A stretch of DNA of 37,186 nt from contig CASEQJ010000019.1 in NCBI GenBank assembly GCA_949290055.1, forward strand, positions 1-37,186, read 5' to 3'. This DNA comes from an uncultured Olsenella sp. (lineage in GTDB: Bacteria; Actinomycetota; Coriobacteriia; Coriobacteriales; Atopobiaceae). The position numbers and the translations under genes are program-made. Under the pieces are notes generated by a model. That model did not search any database, had not been told where the DNA came from, and saw only the letters and a program-made list of their open reading frames with translations. Shown here one piece after another: positions 7,586 to 15,870 of this stretch. Position 1 is the stretch's first letter, and each line of letters begins with the position of its first letter.

Positions 7586-8386
7586 GTGAGCCCGCTAGAG
7601 CGTATAGAAAACGGCATCGGATCGTACACCAAGGCGGAACGGGCGGCCGCCGACTATTTCCTCGAACACCCTTCCGACGTCGTGGGCAGCACCATTACCT
7701 CAATCTCCGAGGCCTCCGGTCTCTCCAAGACAGCGATTATGCGCATGTGCCAGCGAATTGGGTACAGCGGCTACGCCGAGCTCCGCTTCTCAATGGAGAA
7801 ATACCTCGCGGCCGTCGGCCCCATAACGGCCAGCCCCCGCCAGGGCGAGACGGTCGAGTCCATGCAGCACTTGGCCGACACGTATAGCTCCTACCTGCGC
7901 CGCGTCTCCGACGTCATCGACATAGAGCAGCTCGCCATAATGGCGCGCGGCATTTGCCAGGCCAAACGCATCAGCATCTGGGGCGTCAATCGAACCCACG
8001 AGGGCGTCATGCAGCTCTCGAACCGGCTCATGCGCCTCGGAATCTTCAATCAGGCCTCCTCGGACATAATCACCATGGTGGACATAGCGGCGATTCTCGG
8101 AGAGGGCGACCTCTGCATAGTCTTCTCCATGAACGGCCGCGGTACCGACTACGCGCCCCTCATGGACTCCATAGTCAACCGTGGGGGCGAGGTCTACCTC
8201 ATTACCATGAACCCCGAAATCGACCTGATTAACCACGCCACGCAGGCGGTCACGCTCCCCTGGATAAGCCGTGACTACGAGTTCGGGACACTCGAGGACC
8301 AGATCATAGTGTTCATGTACCTCGAGATTCTTCTGGACGAGATCTCGAAGGCGCGCGAGTCCGCGACCGCGGGACCGCTGCCCTGA
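7586..8386 (+). CDS. MurR/RpiR family transcriptional regulator
   Basis: This 266-residue protein has an N-terminal HTH_6 domain (about 1-77, with SEASGLSKTAIMRMCQRIGY as the helix-turn-helix) and a C-terminal SIS sugar-phosphate-binding domain (about 110-245, including SIWGVNRTH and CIVFSMNGRGTD). Family members sense phosphosugars and control sugar or amino-sugar operons. The start is GTG at 7586, with GCGAGGAG five bases upstream; TATGAT at 7547 could be the -10. The 41-base gap to purN suggests they may share a transcript. The probable target is the mannose-type PTS operon ending 855 bases away; this is inference from proximity. Confidence 0.88.
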   Translation: MSPLERIENGIGSYTKAERAAADYFLEHPSDVVGSTITSISEASGLSKTAIMRMCQRIGYSGYAELRFSMEKYLAAVGPITASPRQGETVESMQHLADTYSSYLRRVSDVIDIEQLAIMARGICQAKRISIWGVNRTHEGVMQLSNRLMRLGIFNQASSDIITMVDIAAILGEGDLCIVFSMNGRGTDYAPLMDSIVNRGGEVYLITMNPEIDLINHATQAVTLPWISRDYEFGTLEDQIIVFMYLEILLDEISKARESATAGPLP

Positions 8387-8426
8387 GAAATGTACCGCTT
8401 TCCCTGAAACTCTTGGTAACGCTACC

Positions 8427-9215
8427 ATGGACGCATACTCACCCATAGACGAAAGGGATATTGTGGCAGCTGCCGGAGCGTCGAACCTTCCGCTTTCCAT
8501 TCCGGGCGCGACCTCTGTCGCCCCACTCAAAATCGGCGTGCTCATTTCGGGCAGCGGCACGAATCTCCAGGCAATCATTGACGGCATAAACGACGGCCGC
8601 GTGCACGCGTCCATTGAGCTCGTCATAGCGAGCCGCCCGAGCGCCTACGGCCTCGTGCGCGCACAGCGCGCGGGCATTCAGACCCTCTCCCTCTCGAAGG
8701 AGGTCTACGCCGACCCCATAGCCGCCGACCGCCTGATTGCCTCAGAGCTGCTCGCGCGCGGCGTCGAATACGTGTTCATGGCTGGTTATATGCGCATGGT
8801 CCACGCCCCAATCCTCGAGGCGTTCCCCAACCGCGTCGTCAACCTTCACCCCGCCCTGCTGCCCAGCTTCCCTGGCGCGCACGCCATACAGGACGCCTAC
8901 GAGGCGGGGGTCAAGGTCACGGGCGTGACCGTTCACTTTGCCAACGAGGTGTATGATGACGGCTCGATCATTGCCCAGCGCCCCGTCTTCGTCCAAGAGG
9001 GCTGGACGCCCGACGACCTTGAGGCCGCCATTCATGACGTTGAGCATGCGCTCTACCCCGAGGTCGTCGAAATGATTGCCGAGGGCCGCGTCCGCGTGTG
9101 CGAGAACGGCAAGACCCAGGTTGACGGCCTTCCCACCCAGCCCGCCCACGTCGAGGTGGACGGGACGCGCTTTGTGCGCCATGGCGTCCGAACGGCCGGC
9201 AATCTCGCCTGGTAA
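8427..9215 (+). CDS. purN: Phosphoribosylglycinamide formyltransferase PurN
   Basis: PurN transfers a formyl group from 10-formyl-tetrahydrofolate to GAR, the third step of purine synthesis. The substrate loop GSGTN follows KIGVLIS, and the catalytic Asn and His lie in NLHPALLPSFPG. The catalytic Asp is in VHFANEVYDDGS. At 262 residues it is about 50 longer than E. coli PurN, with roughly 33 extra residues before KIGVLIS and a C-terminal tail ending TAGNLAW. The ATG at 8427 has no good ribosome site; GTG at 8463, preceded by AAAGG, is a plausible alternative that shortens it by 12 residues. It lies apart from the purE-purF-purM cluster. It converges on the btpA-like gene with a 25-base gap. 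Confidence 0.9.
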   Translation: MDAYSPIDERDIVAAAGASNLPLSIPGATSVAPLKIGVLISGSGTNLQAIIDGINDGRVHASIELVIASRPSAYGLVRAQRAGIQTLSLSKEVYADPIAADRLIASELLARGVEYVFMAGYMRMVHAPILEAFPNRVVNLHPALLPSFPGAHAIQDAYEAGVKVTGVTVHFANEVYDDGSIIAQRPVFVQEGWTPDDLEAAIHDVEHALYPEVVEMIAEGRVRVCENGKTQVDGLPTQPAHVEVDGTRFVRHGVRTAGNLAW

Positions 9216-9240
9216 TACCTAGTAGGACCCGGCGCGGAGC

Positions 9241-10032
9241 CTAGCCGCGCGCGGCCTCCACAAAACGCGCCACGCGCTCGGCGTCGACGGGGTTTTCCAC
9301 CACGCCGTCGACCTTGATGCTGCTGCCGACGATCACCGCGTCGACCAGCTCCATGAATGCCCCGACGTTGCTCTCGTTCGCCCCGCTTCCCAAAACCACG
9401 GGCACGTCTCCGGCAATCGCCTTGAACTCCTTGGCGTCCGCCAGGCTCGGACTCGAACCCGTCTTTGCGCCCGTGAGCACAAGCGCGTCGACCCCCGCCT
9501 CGACCGCCGCGTCGACCGAGGCCTCGATTGGCTGCTCGACCAGCGGAAACGAGTGCTTGACCGAAATGTCTGCAAACGTCATGACCGGGGCAGGGCACCG
9601 CGCGCGCAGGCGGGCGAGGTCGGGGGCCACGGCCATCGTGGTCCCAAACGCACCAACGCGGTTCTCGACGAACGCCTCCACCCGAATAAACTCGAAGCCG
9701 CACGCAAGCGCCATGTCCCATTCCGCCTCAGCGCTGTTGAACTGGACGTTGATTCCAAGGGGAAGACCCGCACGTTCCCTGAGCCGCGCCGCAATGGAGC
9801 ACATGGAGAGCAGCGTCACGAGCTCCGGTCGGGTCGTGTACGGAACGTCCCCGAAGTTCTCCACGATCGCTGCGTCCGCGCCGCCGCGCTCGAGCGCCTC
9901 CAGGTCACGTGCCGCCTGGTCGAACACCCTCTCCAAGCTGCCCGCGAACCGGGGGGAGCCGGGCAGCGGAAGCAGGTGCACCATACCAATGACCGGTTTG
10001 GTCGAGAAGAACGCGTGCTTGTCACTTTCCAT
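9241..10032 (-). CDS. BtpA/SgcQ family protein
   Basis: This 263-residue protein matches the BtpA/SgcQ family, a TIM-barrel-like group. Visible family stretches are VIGMVHLLPLPGSPRF near the N-terminus, AAIVENFGDVPY, GINVQFN, DISVKHSFP, LTGAKTGSSP and VIVGSSIKVDG. The family's biochemical role is unsettled. BtpA was linked to photosystem I stability in cyanobacteria, while SgcQ lies in a PTS-linked sugar operon of E. coli, closer to this context. It is the last gene of a minus-strand operon with PTS EIIB, EIIC and EIID and an amidohydrolase, so an enzyme acting on an imported phosphosugar is the best guess. The ATG follows AAGGAGA. No strong terminator is seen before the convergent purN. Confidence 0.85.
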   Translation of the reverse strand: MESDKHAFFSTKPVIGMVHLLPLPGSPRFAGSLERVFDQAARDLEALERGGADAAIVENFGDVPYTTRPELVTLLSMCSIAARLRERAGLPLGINVQFNSAEAEWDMALACGFEFIRVEAFVENRVGAFGTTMAVAPDLARLRARCPAPVMTFADISVKHSFPLVEQPIEASVDAAVEAGVDALVLTGAKTGSSPSLADAKEFKAIAGDVPVVLGSGANESNVGAFMELVDAVIVGSSIKVDGVVENPVDAERVARFVEAARG

Positions 10033-10095
10033 GGACGTCTCTCCTTGCCTTATGGTCGCGGGGCGCCCGTCCCGAGCGGGCGCCCCGCCGGAGGG

Positions 10096-10836
10096 CTACA
10101 GCAGGCCCCAGAGCTTGAGCGCGTTGGTTCGGAAGATCTTCTCCCGGTCCTCCTCGCCCAGGTCGTAGGGCTCGAACTTTACAAGCTCGCTCCCGGGGTA
10201 CTTGTAGGGCCAGTCGGTCGCCCAGATAATGCGGTCGGGACCGAGGTCCTCGAGCGCCTTCTCCATTACCTGAATCTCGACCTGCCCCGCAGTGTCCACA
10301 TACACGTTCGGAAGCTTCTTGGCGCACTCCACGCAGCCGTACCCATAGTCGAGGTAACCGATATGGGCAAACACGAACTTCACGTTGGGATGACGCTCCG
10401 CAACCATTGCCCACTGCTGCGGCAGCGAGAGGGGCGGCGTGCCCGTGTGCGTGAGGATCGGGACACCATAGGGCTCGATCGCGTCGATAATACCGTCGAG
10501 CGCCGAGTTGTTGTCCGGAAAGTACCCGTGCTTCCACGAGTGGAACTTCACGCCCCGCATGCCCTCAACGGACAGACAGCGATTGACCTCGTCGATCGCG
10601 TGCGGGTCACGCGGATTAATGTAGGCAAAGCCGGTAATGCGGTCAGGGTGGAGGCGCACCGCCTCCATGACCCGATCGTTCAGGGGACCCGTCTCGACGC
10701 CGTTCAGGATCGACAGGCCGCTGCGCTCGATCCCAAACTTGTCCATAGAGGCGAGAAGGTCGTCTACGGTGTACGAGTCTCCCTTGCTGCTCTTGCCCAT
10801 GTGCACGTGAAAGTCGATTATGCGCTTCTCGTCCAT
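10096..10836 (-). CDS. Amidohydrolase-family metal-dependent hydrolase (amidohydrolase 2 type)
   Basis: The 246-residue protein has the amidohydrolase_2 TIM-barrel pattern. It shows DFHVH near residue 8 as the first metal pair, a conserved GVKFHSW strand, THTG, the FAHIGY histidine, and the C-terminal WATDWP aspartate. Enzymes of this fold are lactonases, decarboxylases or amide hydrolases, so the reaction cannot be assigned. Its place between EIID and the BtpA-like gene suggests it acts on the carbohydrate imported by the PTS, perhaps opening a lactone. ATG at 10836 is preferred over one ten codons upstream because GGGAGGAG precedes it. The gap to EIID is 39 bases and to the BtpA-like gene 63 bases. 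Confidence 0.85.
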   Translation of the reverse strand: MDEKRIIDFHVHMGKSSKGDSYTVDDLLASMDKFGIERSGLSILNGVETGPLNDRVMEAVRLHPDRITGFAYINPRDPHAIDEVNRCLSVEGMRGVKFHSWKHGYFPDNNSALDGIIDAIEPYGVPILTHTGTPPLSLPQQWAMVAERHPNVKFVFAHIGYLDYGYGCVECAKKLPNVYVDTAGQVEIQVMEKALEDLGPDRIIWATDWPYKYPGSELVKFEPYDLGEEDREKIFRTNALKLWGLL

Positions 10837-10875
10837 GTTCTTCTCCTCCCGTTTTCTACAGCGCAAATCCTGCGG

Positions 10876-11697
10876 CTAGAACAGCCCGATAACGGTGCCA
10901 ACCACACCCGCAATCATGAGGAGCAGCATGAGGGCGACCGGGGAGATCTTGGTCCTGCGCAGCAGGGCGTAGACCACGAGCACGAGCACGAGCGGAAGCA
11001 GGCACGGGAACATGCCGTCGAGGGCAGACTGTATGGTCACGAACTCCTCGCCGGTCCCATAGCCGAGCCCGTCGCTCAGGGCGAGCGAGACAATGCTCGG
11101 CGTGAAGCCTCCAATGACGACGAAGGCGGCCACCGACGCCAGCTCGCCGATCTTGTCGATAAGACCGGACTTCTGCATATCGGTCACGAGCGTCACGCCG
11201 CGCTTGTATCCCTCGAAGACGCCGAGATAGCGCACGCCAATCGTAATGAAGGCCATGACAGCGAGGAACATGAGCGGTCCCATGACGCTGCCCGCCTGCG
11301 CCAGGGAGCAGGCTATGCCGGCAAAGATCGGACGAGCAGTGCCATTGATAAGAGAGTCGCCGAGAGCCGCGAGCGGGCCCATGAGGGCGATCTTCACCTC
11401 GTTGACGGAGCTGGGATCGAGGTCGCCCTCGGTCGCAATGCGCTCCTCCATGGCAGCCGCCACGCCCACGGGTATGGCCGACACCATGGGCTGGGTCAGG
11501 AAGAGCTGCATGTGGCGATCGACGATCTCGGCGCGCTCCTCCGGTGTCTCGTAGTACTTGTTGATAATGGGACGCATGGCGGTCGTGAAGCCCATGCACT
11601 GCTGGCGCTCGTAGTTGAGGGCACTGCGGATAAAGATCTGCCCGCGGAAAATCTTCCAGAGGTCTTGCCTCGTGAGCTTTTGATCGGTGTTCTTCAT
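10876..11697 (-). CDS. PTS mannose/fructose/sorbose family EIID
   Basis: This 273-residue membrane protein is the EIID subunit of a mannose-family PTS permease. The N-terminal signature includes NYERQQCMGF and PIINKYY, followed by MGPLAALGDSL and FAGIACSLA. Several hydrophobic segments end with VVGTVIGLF. EIID pairs with EIIC to form the sugar channel. The ATG lies three bases after the EIIC stop, and its ribosome site GGAGG lies inside the end of the EIIC gene, indicating translational coupling. It is followed by the amidohydrolase gene. Confidence 0.93.
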   Translation of the reverse strand: MKNTDQKLTRQDLWKIFRGQIFIRSALNYERQQCMGFTTAMRPIINKYYETPEERAEIVDRHMQLFLTQPMVSAIPVGVAAAMEERIATEGDLDPSSVNEVKIALMGPLAALGDSLINGTARPIFAGIACSLAQAGSVMGPLMFLAVMAFITIGVRYLGVFEGYKRGVTLVTDMQKSGLIDKIGELASVAAFVVIGGFTPSIVSLALSDGLGYGTGEEFVTIQSALDGMFPCLLPLVLVLVVYALLRRTKISPVALMLLLMIAGVVGTVIGLF

Positions 11698-11700
11698 TGC

Positions 11701-12471
11701 TCAGTCCTCCTCGTCCTCGTAGCCGAGCTCGGGCTGCTCGTCACGCGCGCTCGTAAAGTAGTTGTGCAGGAACACGGCGGCCACTCCGACGAGGCCGACG
11801 CCGATCATGTTGATTCCCAGGAAGGCGGCGCACACGAAGCCGATCACGAAGTAGGGCCAGAGCTTCTTGTTGGTAATGGACTGGAGCAGGACCGCCAGTC
11901 CCACGGCGCCGATCATGCCGCCGCCCACACCCAGGCCGCTGATAAGCCAGTCGGGCGTCGCGTCAATGATTGCCTGGACGTAGCTCGCGCCGAAGTAGAC
12001 CGCCAAGAACGTAGGAACGCCGTAGAACACGAAGTTGAAGAGCAGGGCGATCTTGTTGATCTTGCAAATGGAGTCCACGTCGCCGCGCGCCGTGAATCGG
12101 TCGGCTATGTGGAGCAGCGCAACGTTGACGACCGTCATCTGCAGCGTGGTGACCACCTGGCCGATAAGGGCAACGGGAAGTGCCGTCGCGACCGCGATCT
12201 CGGTGTCGCCGCCGGCGGCGCAGGCTAGCGCCGTCGCAATGCCCGAGGCGAGCGTCGTGTCGGGCGGGGTCGCCGTACCCACGAACACGGTGGCAAGGAA
12301 CATGAGCTCGACTGTGGCGCCCACAATGAGCCCGGTCTGAAGGTCGCCGCAAATGAGGCCGACCACAGGGCCGGTAATAATGGGACGCGTCGTCTGAAGC
12401 TGAATCGTCTGCTCGTCAATGAGGCCCCACGTGCACCAGAGCGCGACGAGTAGCGCGGTTGTCAGTGACAT
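11701..12471 (-). CDS. PTS mannose/fructose/sorbose family EIIC
   Basis: The 256-residue polytopic protein is the EIIC channel subunit of a mannose-family PTS. Typical stretches are QTTRPIITGPVVGLICGD, TVELMFLATVFVG and ATPPDTTLASGIATALA, followed by membrane segments and an acidic cytoplasmic tail (ELGYEDEED). ATG at 12471 is chosen because AGAGGAG precedes it and the protein then begins at the first membrane helix. It lies between EIIB (49-base gap) and EIID (three-base gap). The sugar is unknown; mannose, N-acetylgalactosamine, fructosamine and sorbose transporters are all in this family. Confidence 0.93.
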   Translation of the reverse strand: MSLTTALLVALWCTWGLIDEQTIQLQTTRPIITGPVVGLICGDLQTGLIVGATVELMFLATVFVGTATPPDTTLASGIATALACAAGGDTEIAVATALPVALIGQVVTTLQMTVVNVALLHIADRFTARGDVDSICKINKIALLFNFVFYGVPTFLAVYFGASYVQAIIDATPDWLISGLGVGGGMIGAVGLAVLLQSITNKKLWPYFVIGFVCAAFLGINMIGVGLVGVAAVFLHNYFTSARDEQPELGYEDEED

Positions 12472-12520
12472 GTTTCTCCTCTCGTAATGATCCGGCCAGA
12501 TCGCTGGCTCGGCCAATCCG

Positions 12521-13006
12521 CTACTTTCGGCCAATCAGGTGGAACAGCTCCTCCTTCCGCTCGGTCGGGACCACTTGGACCTCGAGCGAAATCCCCTTGT
12601 CACGAAGCTGCTCGAAGTGCTCGATGTCCTTCTCGTCAAGGAACACGGACTTGAAGTACTGGGTCTTCCCTGGAGCGGCGCTCACGTTCCCCACGTTGAT
12701 TTCCCCCGGCACGACGCCGGCCTCAACGAGAGCGAGCGCGCCCTCAACGTCACGGAGTATGAGTAGGACCTTGGTTACGTCCGTTTGCGGATCAAGGAGG
12801 TATCTCGCCGCCTTGGCCACGGGGAGGACCTTGAGCCGCACCCCCTTTGGCGTCGCCATGCGCAGGAGGCTCTTACGCAGGTCGTCCTTTGCCGCCGCGT
12901 CGTCAGCGACGACGATCGTGTTTGCCCCCACGGACGTAATCCACGCATGCACGATCTGCCCGTGAATGAGACGGTCGTCGATCCTCACGTGAGCAATCTG
13001 TTCCAT
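12521..13006 (-). CDS. PTS mannose/fructose/sorbose family EIIB
   Basis: This 161-residue cytoplasmic protein is the EIIB phosphocarrier. The active-site loop RIDDRLIHGQIVHAW carries the phosphorylated His at residue 15. Further family features are VADDAAAKD and GEINVGNVSAAPGKTQYF. It accepts phosphate from an EIIA and passes it to the sugar on the EIIC/EIID channel. It is the first gene of the operon; its ATG follows GGAGAGGG. No EIIA domain is fused to it and none is encoded nearby, so the EIIA must come from elsewhere in the genome. Confidence 0.93.
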   Translation of the reverse strand: MEQIAHVRIDDRLIHGQIVHAWITSVGANTIVVADDAAAKDDLRKSLLRMATPKGVRLKVLPVAKAARYLLDPQTDVTKVLLILRDVEGALALVEAGVVPGEINVGNVSAAPGKTQYFKSVFLDEKDIEHFEQLRDKGISLEVQVVPTERKEELFHLIGRK

Positions 13007-13095
13007 AACCCTCTCCCTTCGCTTCTGTCATGCCTCACAACAGCTGCACAAGGCTGACTCTAACGAAGGTTTTCGCGTTCCAGAGCGCCGCGAAG

Positions 13096-13137
13096 GTTAA
13101 TGGTATTTATTTTGACGCGAGTGGTAATTTTTTCAGA
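13096..13137 (-). promoter_or_regulatory. AT-rich candidate control region of the PTS operon
   Basis: Within otherwise GC-rich DNA, about 90-130 bases upstream of EIIB, two similar blocks read on the minus strand as AAAATTACCA and AAATAAATACCA. Their TACCA cores lie 21 bp apart, two helical turns. This spacing suggests protein binding sites, possibly for the MurR/RpiR protein. No clear -35/-10 pair can be assigned. Confidence 0.35.
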
Positions 13138-13162
13138 ATGGTGAAGACCGCCTTGTTGGCCA

Positions 13163-13203
13163 GGCCGCGGACGCCGCCCTCCCTCGGGTAAGCGCCCGCG
13201 GCC
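13163..13203 (-). terminator. Inverted repeat downstream of purM, possible terminator
   Basis: GGCCGCGG (13163-13170) pairs with CCGCGGCC (13196-13203), with partial pairing continuing inward. It lies 40 bases past the purM stop. There is no T-tract, so an intrinsic terminator is only possible. Confidence 0.35.
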
Positions 13204-13244
13204 CGACGCGGTTCACTCTGTCTGCCTAGACGTCTGCACCGTCC

Positions 13245-14324
13245 TTAGCGCTCATCGTCGTAGACCACCTTTCCGGTGCCGGGCACGGCCTCGCCCATGA
13301 CGAAGGACTCGAGCCCCTGCTCGGCGAGGAGCGCACGCACGCGCTCCGCGTCCTCGGGCGCACAGATCACGCTCATGCCCACGCCCATGTTGAAGGTGCG
13401 GTACGCCTCCTCGGTCGTGAGGCCCGCCTCGCGAATCATGTAGGTGATCACGGGCGGCACGTCCCAGGCGGGACCGTCCTCGCCGCCACGGTAGACCAGC
13501 GCGTCAAGGCCGTCCGGCATGGCGCGGTCGAGGTTCTCGGTAATGCCGCCACCGGTAATGTGCGCCATCGCATGCACGGGCGCACCGGCGCGCAGGGCGG
13601 CCAGCAGCTGGCCCGCGTAAATCTTGGTCGGACGCATCACGGCGTCGGCGAGCGACTCACCGCCCAGCTCGTCGAGCGGCGTCTCCAGCTCCTCCACGCT
13701 GCGCCCCTCGATCGCGACCTTGCGCACCAGCGAGTAGCCGTTGGAGTGAATGCCGGAGCTCGGCAGGCCGAGAATGACGTCACCCTCGCGGACGAGCTCG
13801 GGGCCCAGCAGCTTGGGCCGGTCCACGACGCCCACCACAAAGCCGGCGAGGTCATAGTCGTCGGCGGCCATGACGCCGGGGTGCTCGGCCATTTCCCCGC
13901 CCACGAGCGCGCAGCCGGACTTGCGGCAGCCCTCGGCGATACCGCCCACGATCTTGGCCACGTGCTCGGCGCGCAGCTTGCCAATGGCAACGTAATCCAG
14001 GAAGAACAGCGGTTCGGCACCCATGGGGACAATGTCGTCCACGCACATGGCCACAAGGTCCTCGCCCACCGTCTCGTGACGGTCGAGCAGCTGCGCAATG
14101 GCGAGCTTGGTGCCCACGCCGTCCGTGCCGGAGACCAGAATCGGGTCCTCCATGCCCTTGAGCGCGGCAGCCGAGAAGCACGACCCAAAACCGCCCAGAC
14201 CGCCAATGACCTCGGGTCGGTTGGTGGTGGCAACGGCCGCCTTGATCGCGTCCACGGCGCGGGCGCCCTCGGCGGTGTCGACGCCGGCGTCGGCGTAGCT
14301 CACGTGCTTGGTGTTCTCGGCCAT
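13245..14324 (-). CDS. purM: Phosphoribosylformylglycinamidine cyclo-ligase (AIR synthase)
   Basis: This 359-residue protein is PurM, which closes FGAM to AIR using ATP, the fifth step of purine synthesis. It shows the N-terminal SYADAGVDT segment, a Gly-rich region GGLGGFGS, the SGTDGVGTKL loop, MCVDDIVPMGAEPLFFLDY, ALVGGEMAEHPG and GLPSSGIHSNGYSLVR. Length and order match the family. The ATG follows AAAGGA. It is the last gene of the purE-sortase-purF-purM run, 59 bases after purF, and a palindromic element lies in that gap. Confidence 0.95.
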   Translation of the reverse strand: MAENTKHVSYADAGVDTAEGARAVDAIKAAVATTNRPEVIGGLGGFGSCFSAAALKGMEDPILVSGTDGVGTKLAIAQLLDRHETVGEDLVAMCVDDIVPMGAEPLFFLDYVAIGKLRAEHVAKIVGGIAEGCRKSGCALVGGEMAEHPGVMAADDYDLAGFVVGVVDRPKLLGPELVREGDVILGLPSSGIHSNGYSLVRKVAIEGRSVEELETPLDELGGESLADAVMRPTKIYAGQLLAALRAGAPVHAMAHITGGGITENLDRAMPDGLDALVYRGGEDGPAWDVPPVITYMIREAGLTTEEAYRTFNMGVGMSVICAPEDAERVRALLAEQGLESFVMGEAVPGTGKVVYDDER

Positions 14325-14349
14325 TTCGGTCCTTTCTGCCAGACTTGCA

Positions 14350-14370
14350 AAAAGGGGTCAGACCCCTTTT
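14350..14370. repeat. Palindrome with one-base centre between purF and purM
   Basis: Ten-base arms AAAAGGGGTC and GACCCCTTTT flank a single A. The plan is identical to 1451-1471 and 15871-15899. It sits inside an apparent operon, between the purF stop and the purM ribosome site, so it could modulate purM expression. Confidence 0.7.
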
Positions 14371-14383
14371 GGGCACTTCCTCG

Positions 14384-15853
14384 TCATTCTACGGGAACCT
14401 GCGCGAGCGGCGTGCGAGAGGTGTCGGACGCACGCTCCAGGTTGTTGGGCTCGCGCCCCGGCAGGAACCGCTCCTCCCACCAGGAGCGCGGAATCTCAAC
14501 CGGGTAGTCGCCGGTGAAGCACGCCGTACAGTAGCCGTCCTTTGGCACGCAGGCGAGAAGCCCCTCGACGGAGAGAAATCCCACGGAGTCCGCCTCTATG
14601 TGCGCGCGAATCTCGTCGAGCGTCATGTGCGCGGCAATGAGCTGGTCCTGGCTGCCGGTGTCGATTCCGTAGAAGCACGGCCACATGACCATGGGCGAGG
14701 CCGAGCGCACGTGGACCTCGGTGGCGCCGGCCGCCTTGAGCAGGCGCACGATCTGGCGGCTCGTGGTGCCGCGGACGATGGAGTCGTCCACCATCACGAG
14801 GCGCTTGCCGCGCACCACGTCCGGCAGCGCGTTGAGCTTGAGGCGCACGCCCATCTGCCTCAGCTCCTGCGTGGGCTGAATGAAGGTGCGCGCCACGTAG
14901 CGGTTCTTAATGAGACCGGTCCCAAAGGGAATCCCCAGCTCCTGGGCAAAGCCCTCGGCGGCCGGCGTGCCGGAGTCCGGCACGGAGATCACAAGGTCGG
15001 CCTCGACGGGCGTCTCCCGCGCAAGGCGGCGGCCCATGTTGTGGCGCATCAGGTAGAAGCTCGACCCCTGCACCACCGAGTCGGGGCGCGAGAAGTACAC
15101 GTGCTCGAATATGCAGTTGGCCCGCGCCGCCGGCGCGCAGCCACGCTCCGAGCGAATGCCGTCGTCGGAAACGCGCACGATCTCGCCGGGCTCGATCTCG
15201 CGGACGAAGGTGGCGCCGGCAATGTCGAGCGCGCAGGTCTCGCTCGCCACGACCCAGCCGTCGTCGCCGAGCCGGCCCAGCACCAGCGGCCGGATGCCAT
15301 GCGGGTCGCGGAAGGCGTAGAGCGCGTTCTCGCGCACGAGGACCATCGCGTAGCCGCCCTCGATCATGCGCATGGTATGCGCAATCCCGGAGCGCAGCCG
15401 CCCCGCGCGCTGGGTGAAGTAGCCAATGAGCTTGGCCGCGACCTCGGAGTCCGTGTTGGACCTGAACGGAATGCCCATCTCAATCAGCTCGCGGCGCAGC
15501 GCGTCAAAGTTCACCAGCGTCCCGTTGTGCGCAAGCGCAATGACCACGTCGTCGACCACGGAGAGGTGCGGCTGCGCGGACTCCCAGCCCTTGGCGCCCG
15601 CCGTCCCGTAGCGGCAGTGCCCGCACGCGACCTTGCCCGGCATGGCGGAGAGGTCGGAATCGGTGAAGACCTGCGTGACCAGGCCGAGGTCCTTGCGCAC
15701 GAGCACGGTGCTCCCGTTGCCCACCGCGATTCCGGCGGACTCCTGGCCCCGGTGCTGCAGCGCCCGCAGCGCAAAGTAGGTGAGGCGCGCCACGTCGCGC
15801 CCGGGCGCCCACACGCCAAAGACGCCGCACTCCTCGTGGATCTTCTCGTCCAA
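14384..15853 (-). CDS. purF: Amidophosphoribosyltransferase PurF (Fe-S type)
   Basis: PurF commits PRPP and glutamine to purine synthesis. The best start is TTG at 15853, preceded by GAGGGAG. This gives 489 residues with a short leader before the nucleophile Cys9 in EECGVFG, as expected for the Bacillus-type enzyme whose leader is processed. A longer reading would begin inside the upstream sortase gene and translate a palindromic repeat, so it is rejected. The PRPP site reads MVDDSIVRGTTSR. Candidate Fe-S ligands match the B. subtilis pattern: Cys in ANCIFEHVYF, in WPCFYGID, and the CTAC pair near the C-terminus. It lies between the sortase and purM genes. Confidence 0.93.
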   Translation of the reverse strand: MDEKIHEECGVFGVWAPGRDVARLTYFALRALQHRGQESAGIAVGNGSTVLVRKDLGLVTQVFTDSDLSAMPGKVACGHCRYGTAGAKGWESAQPHLSVVDDVVIALAHNGTLVNFDALRRELIEMGIPFRSNTDSEVAAKLIGYFTQRAGRLRSGIAHTMRMIEGGYAMVLVRENALYAFRDPHGIRPLVLGRLGDDGWVVASETCALDIAGATFVREIEPGEIVRVSDDGIRSERGCAPAARANCIFEHVYFSRPDSVVQGSSFYLMRHNMGRRLARETPVEADLVISVPDSGTPAAEGFAQELGIPFGTGLIKNRYVARTFIQPTQELRQMGVRLKLNALPDVVRGKRLVMVDDSIVRGTTSRQIVRLLKAAGATEVHVRSASPMVMWPCFYGIDTGSQDQLIAAHMTLDEIRAHIEADSVGFLSVEGLLACVPKDGYCTACFTGDYPVEIPRSWWEERFLPGREPNNLERASDTSRTPLAQVPVE

Positions 15854-15870
15854 TCGCTCTCCCTCGTGTC

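Noticed and set aside
9553..12228. An 891-codon plus-strand frame opposite the PTS operon
   Set aside because: It crosses four recognised minus-strand genes and their boundaries and has no domain signature.
13007..13244. Riboswitch or small gene between purM and EIIB
   Set aside because: No aptamer-like conserved pattern and no coding frame with a ribosome site were found, only an AT-rich block and one inverted repeat.
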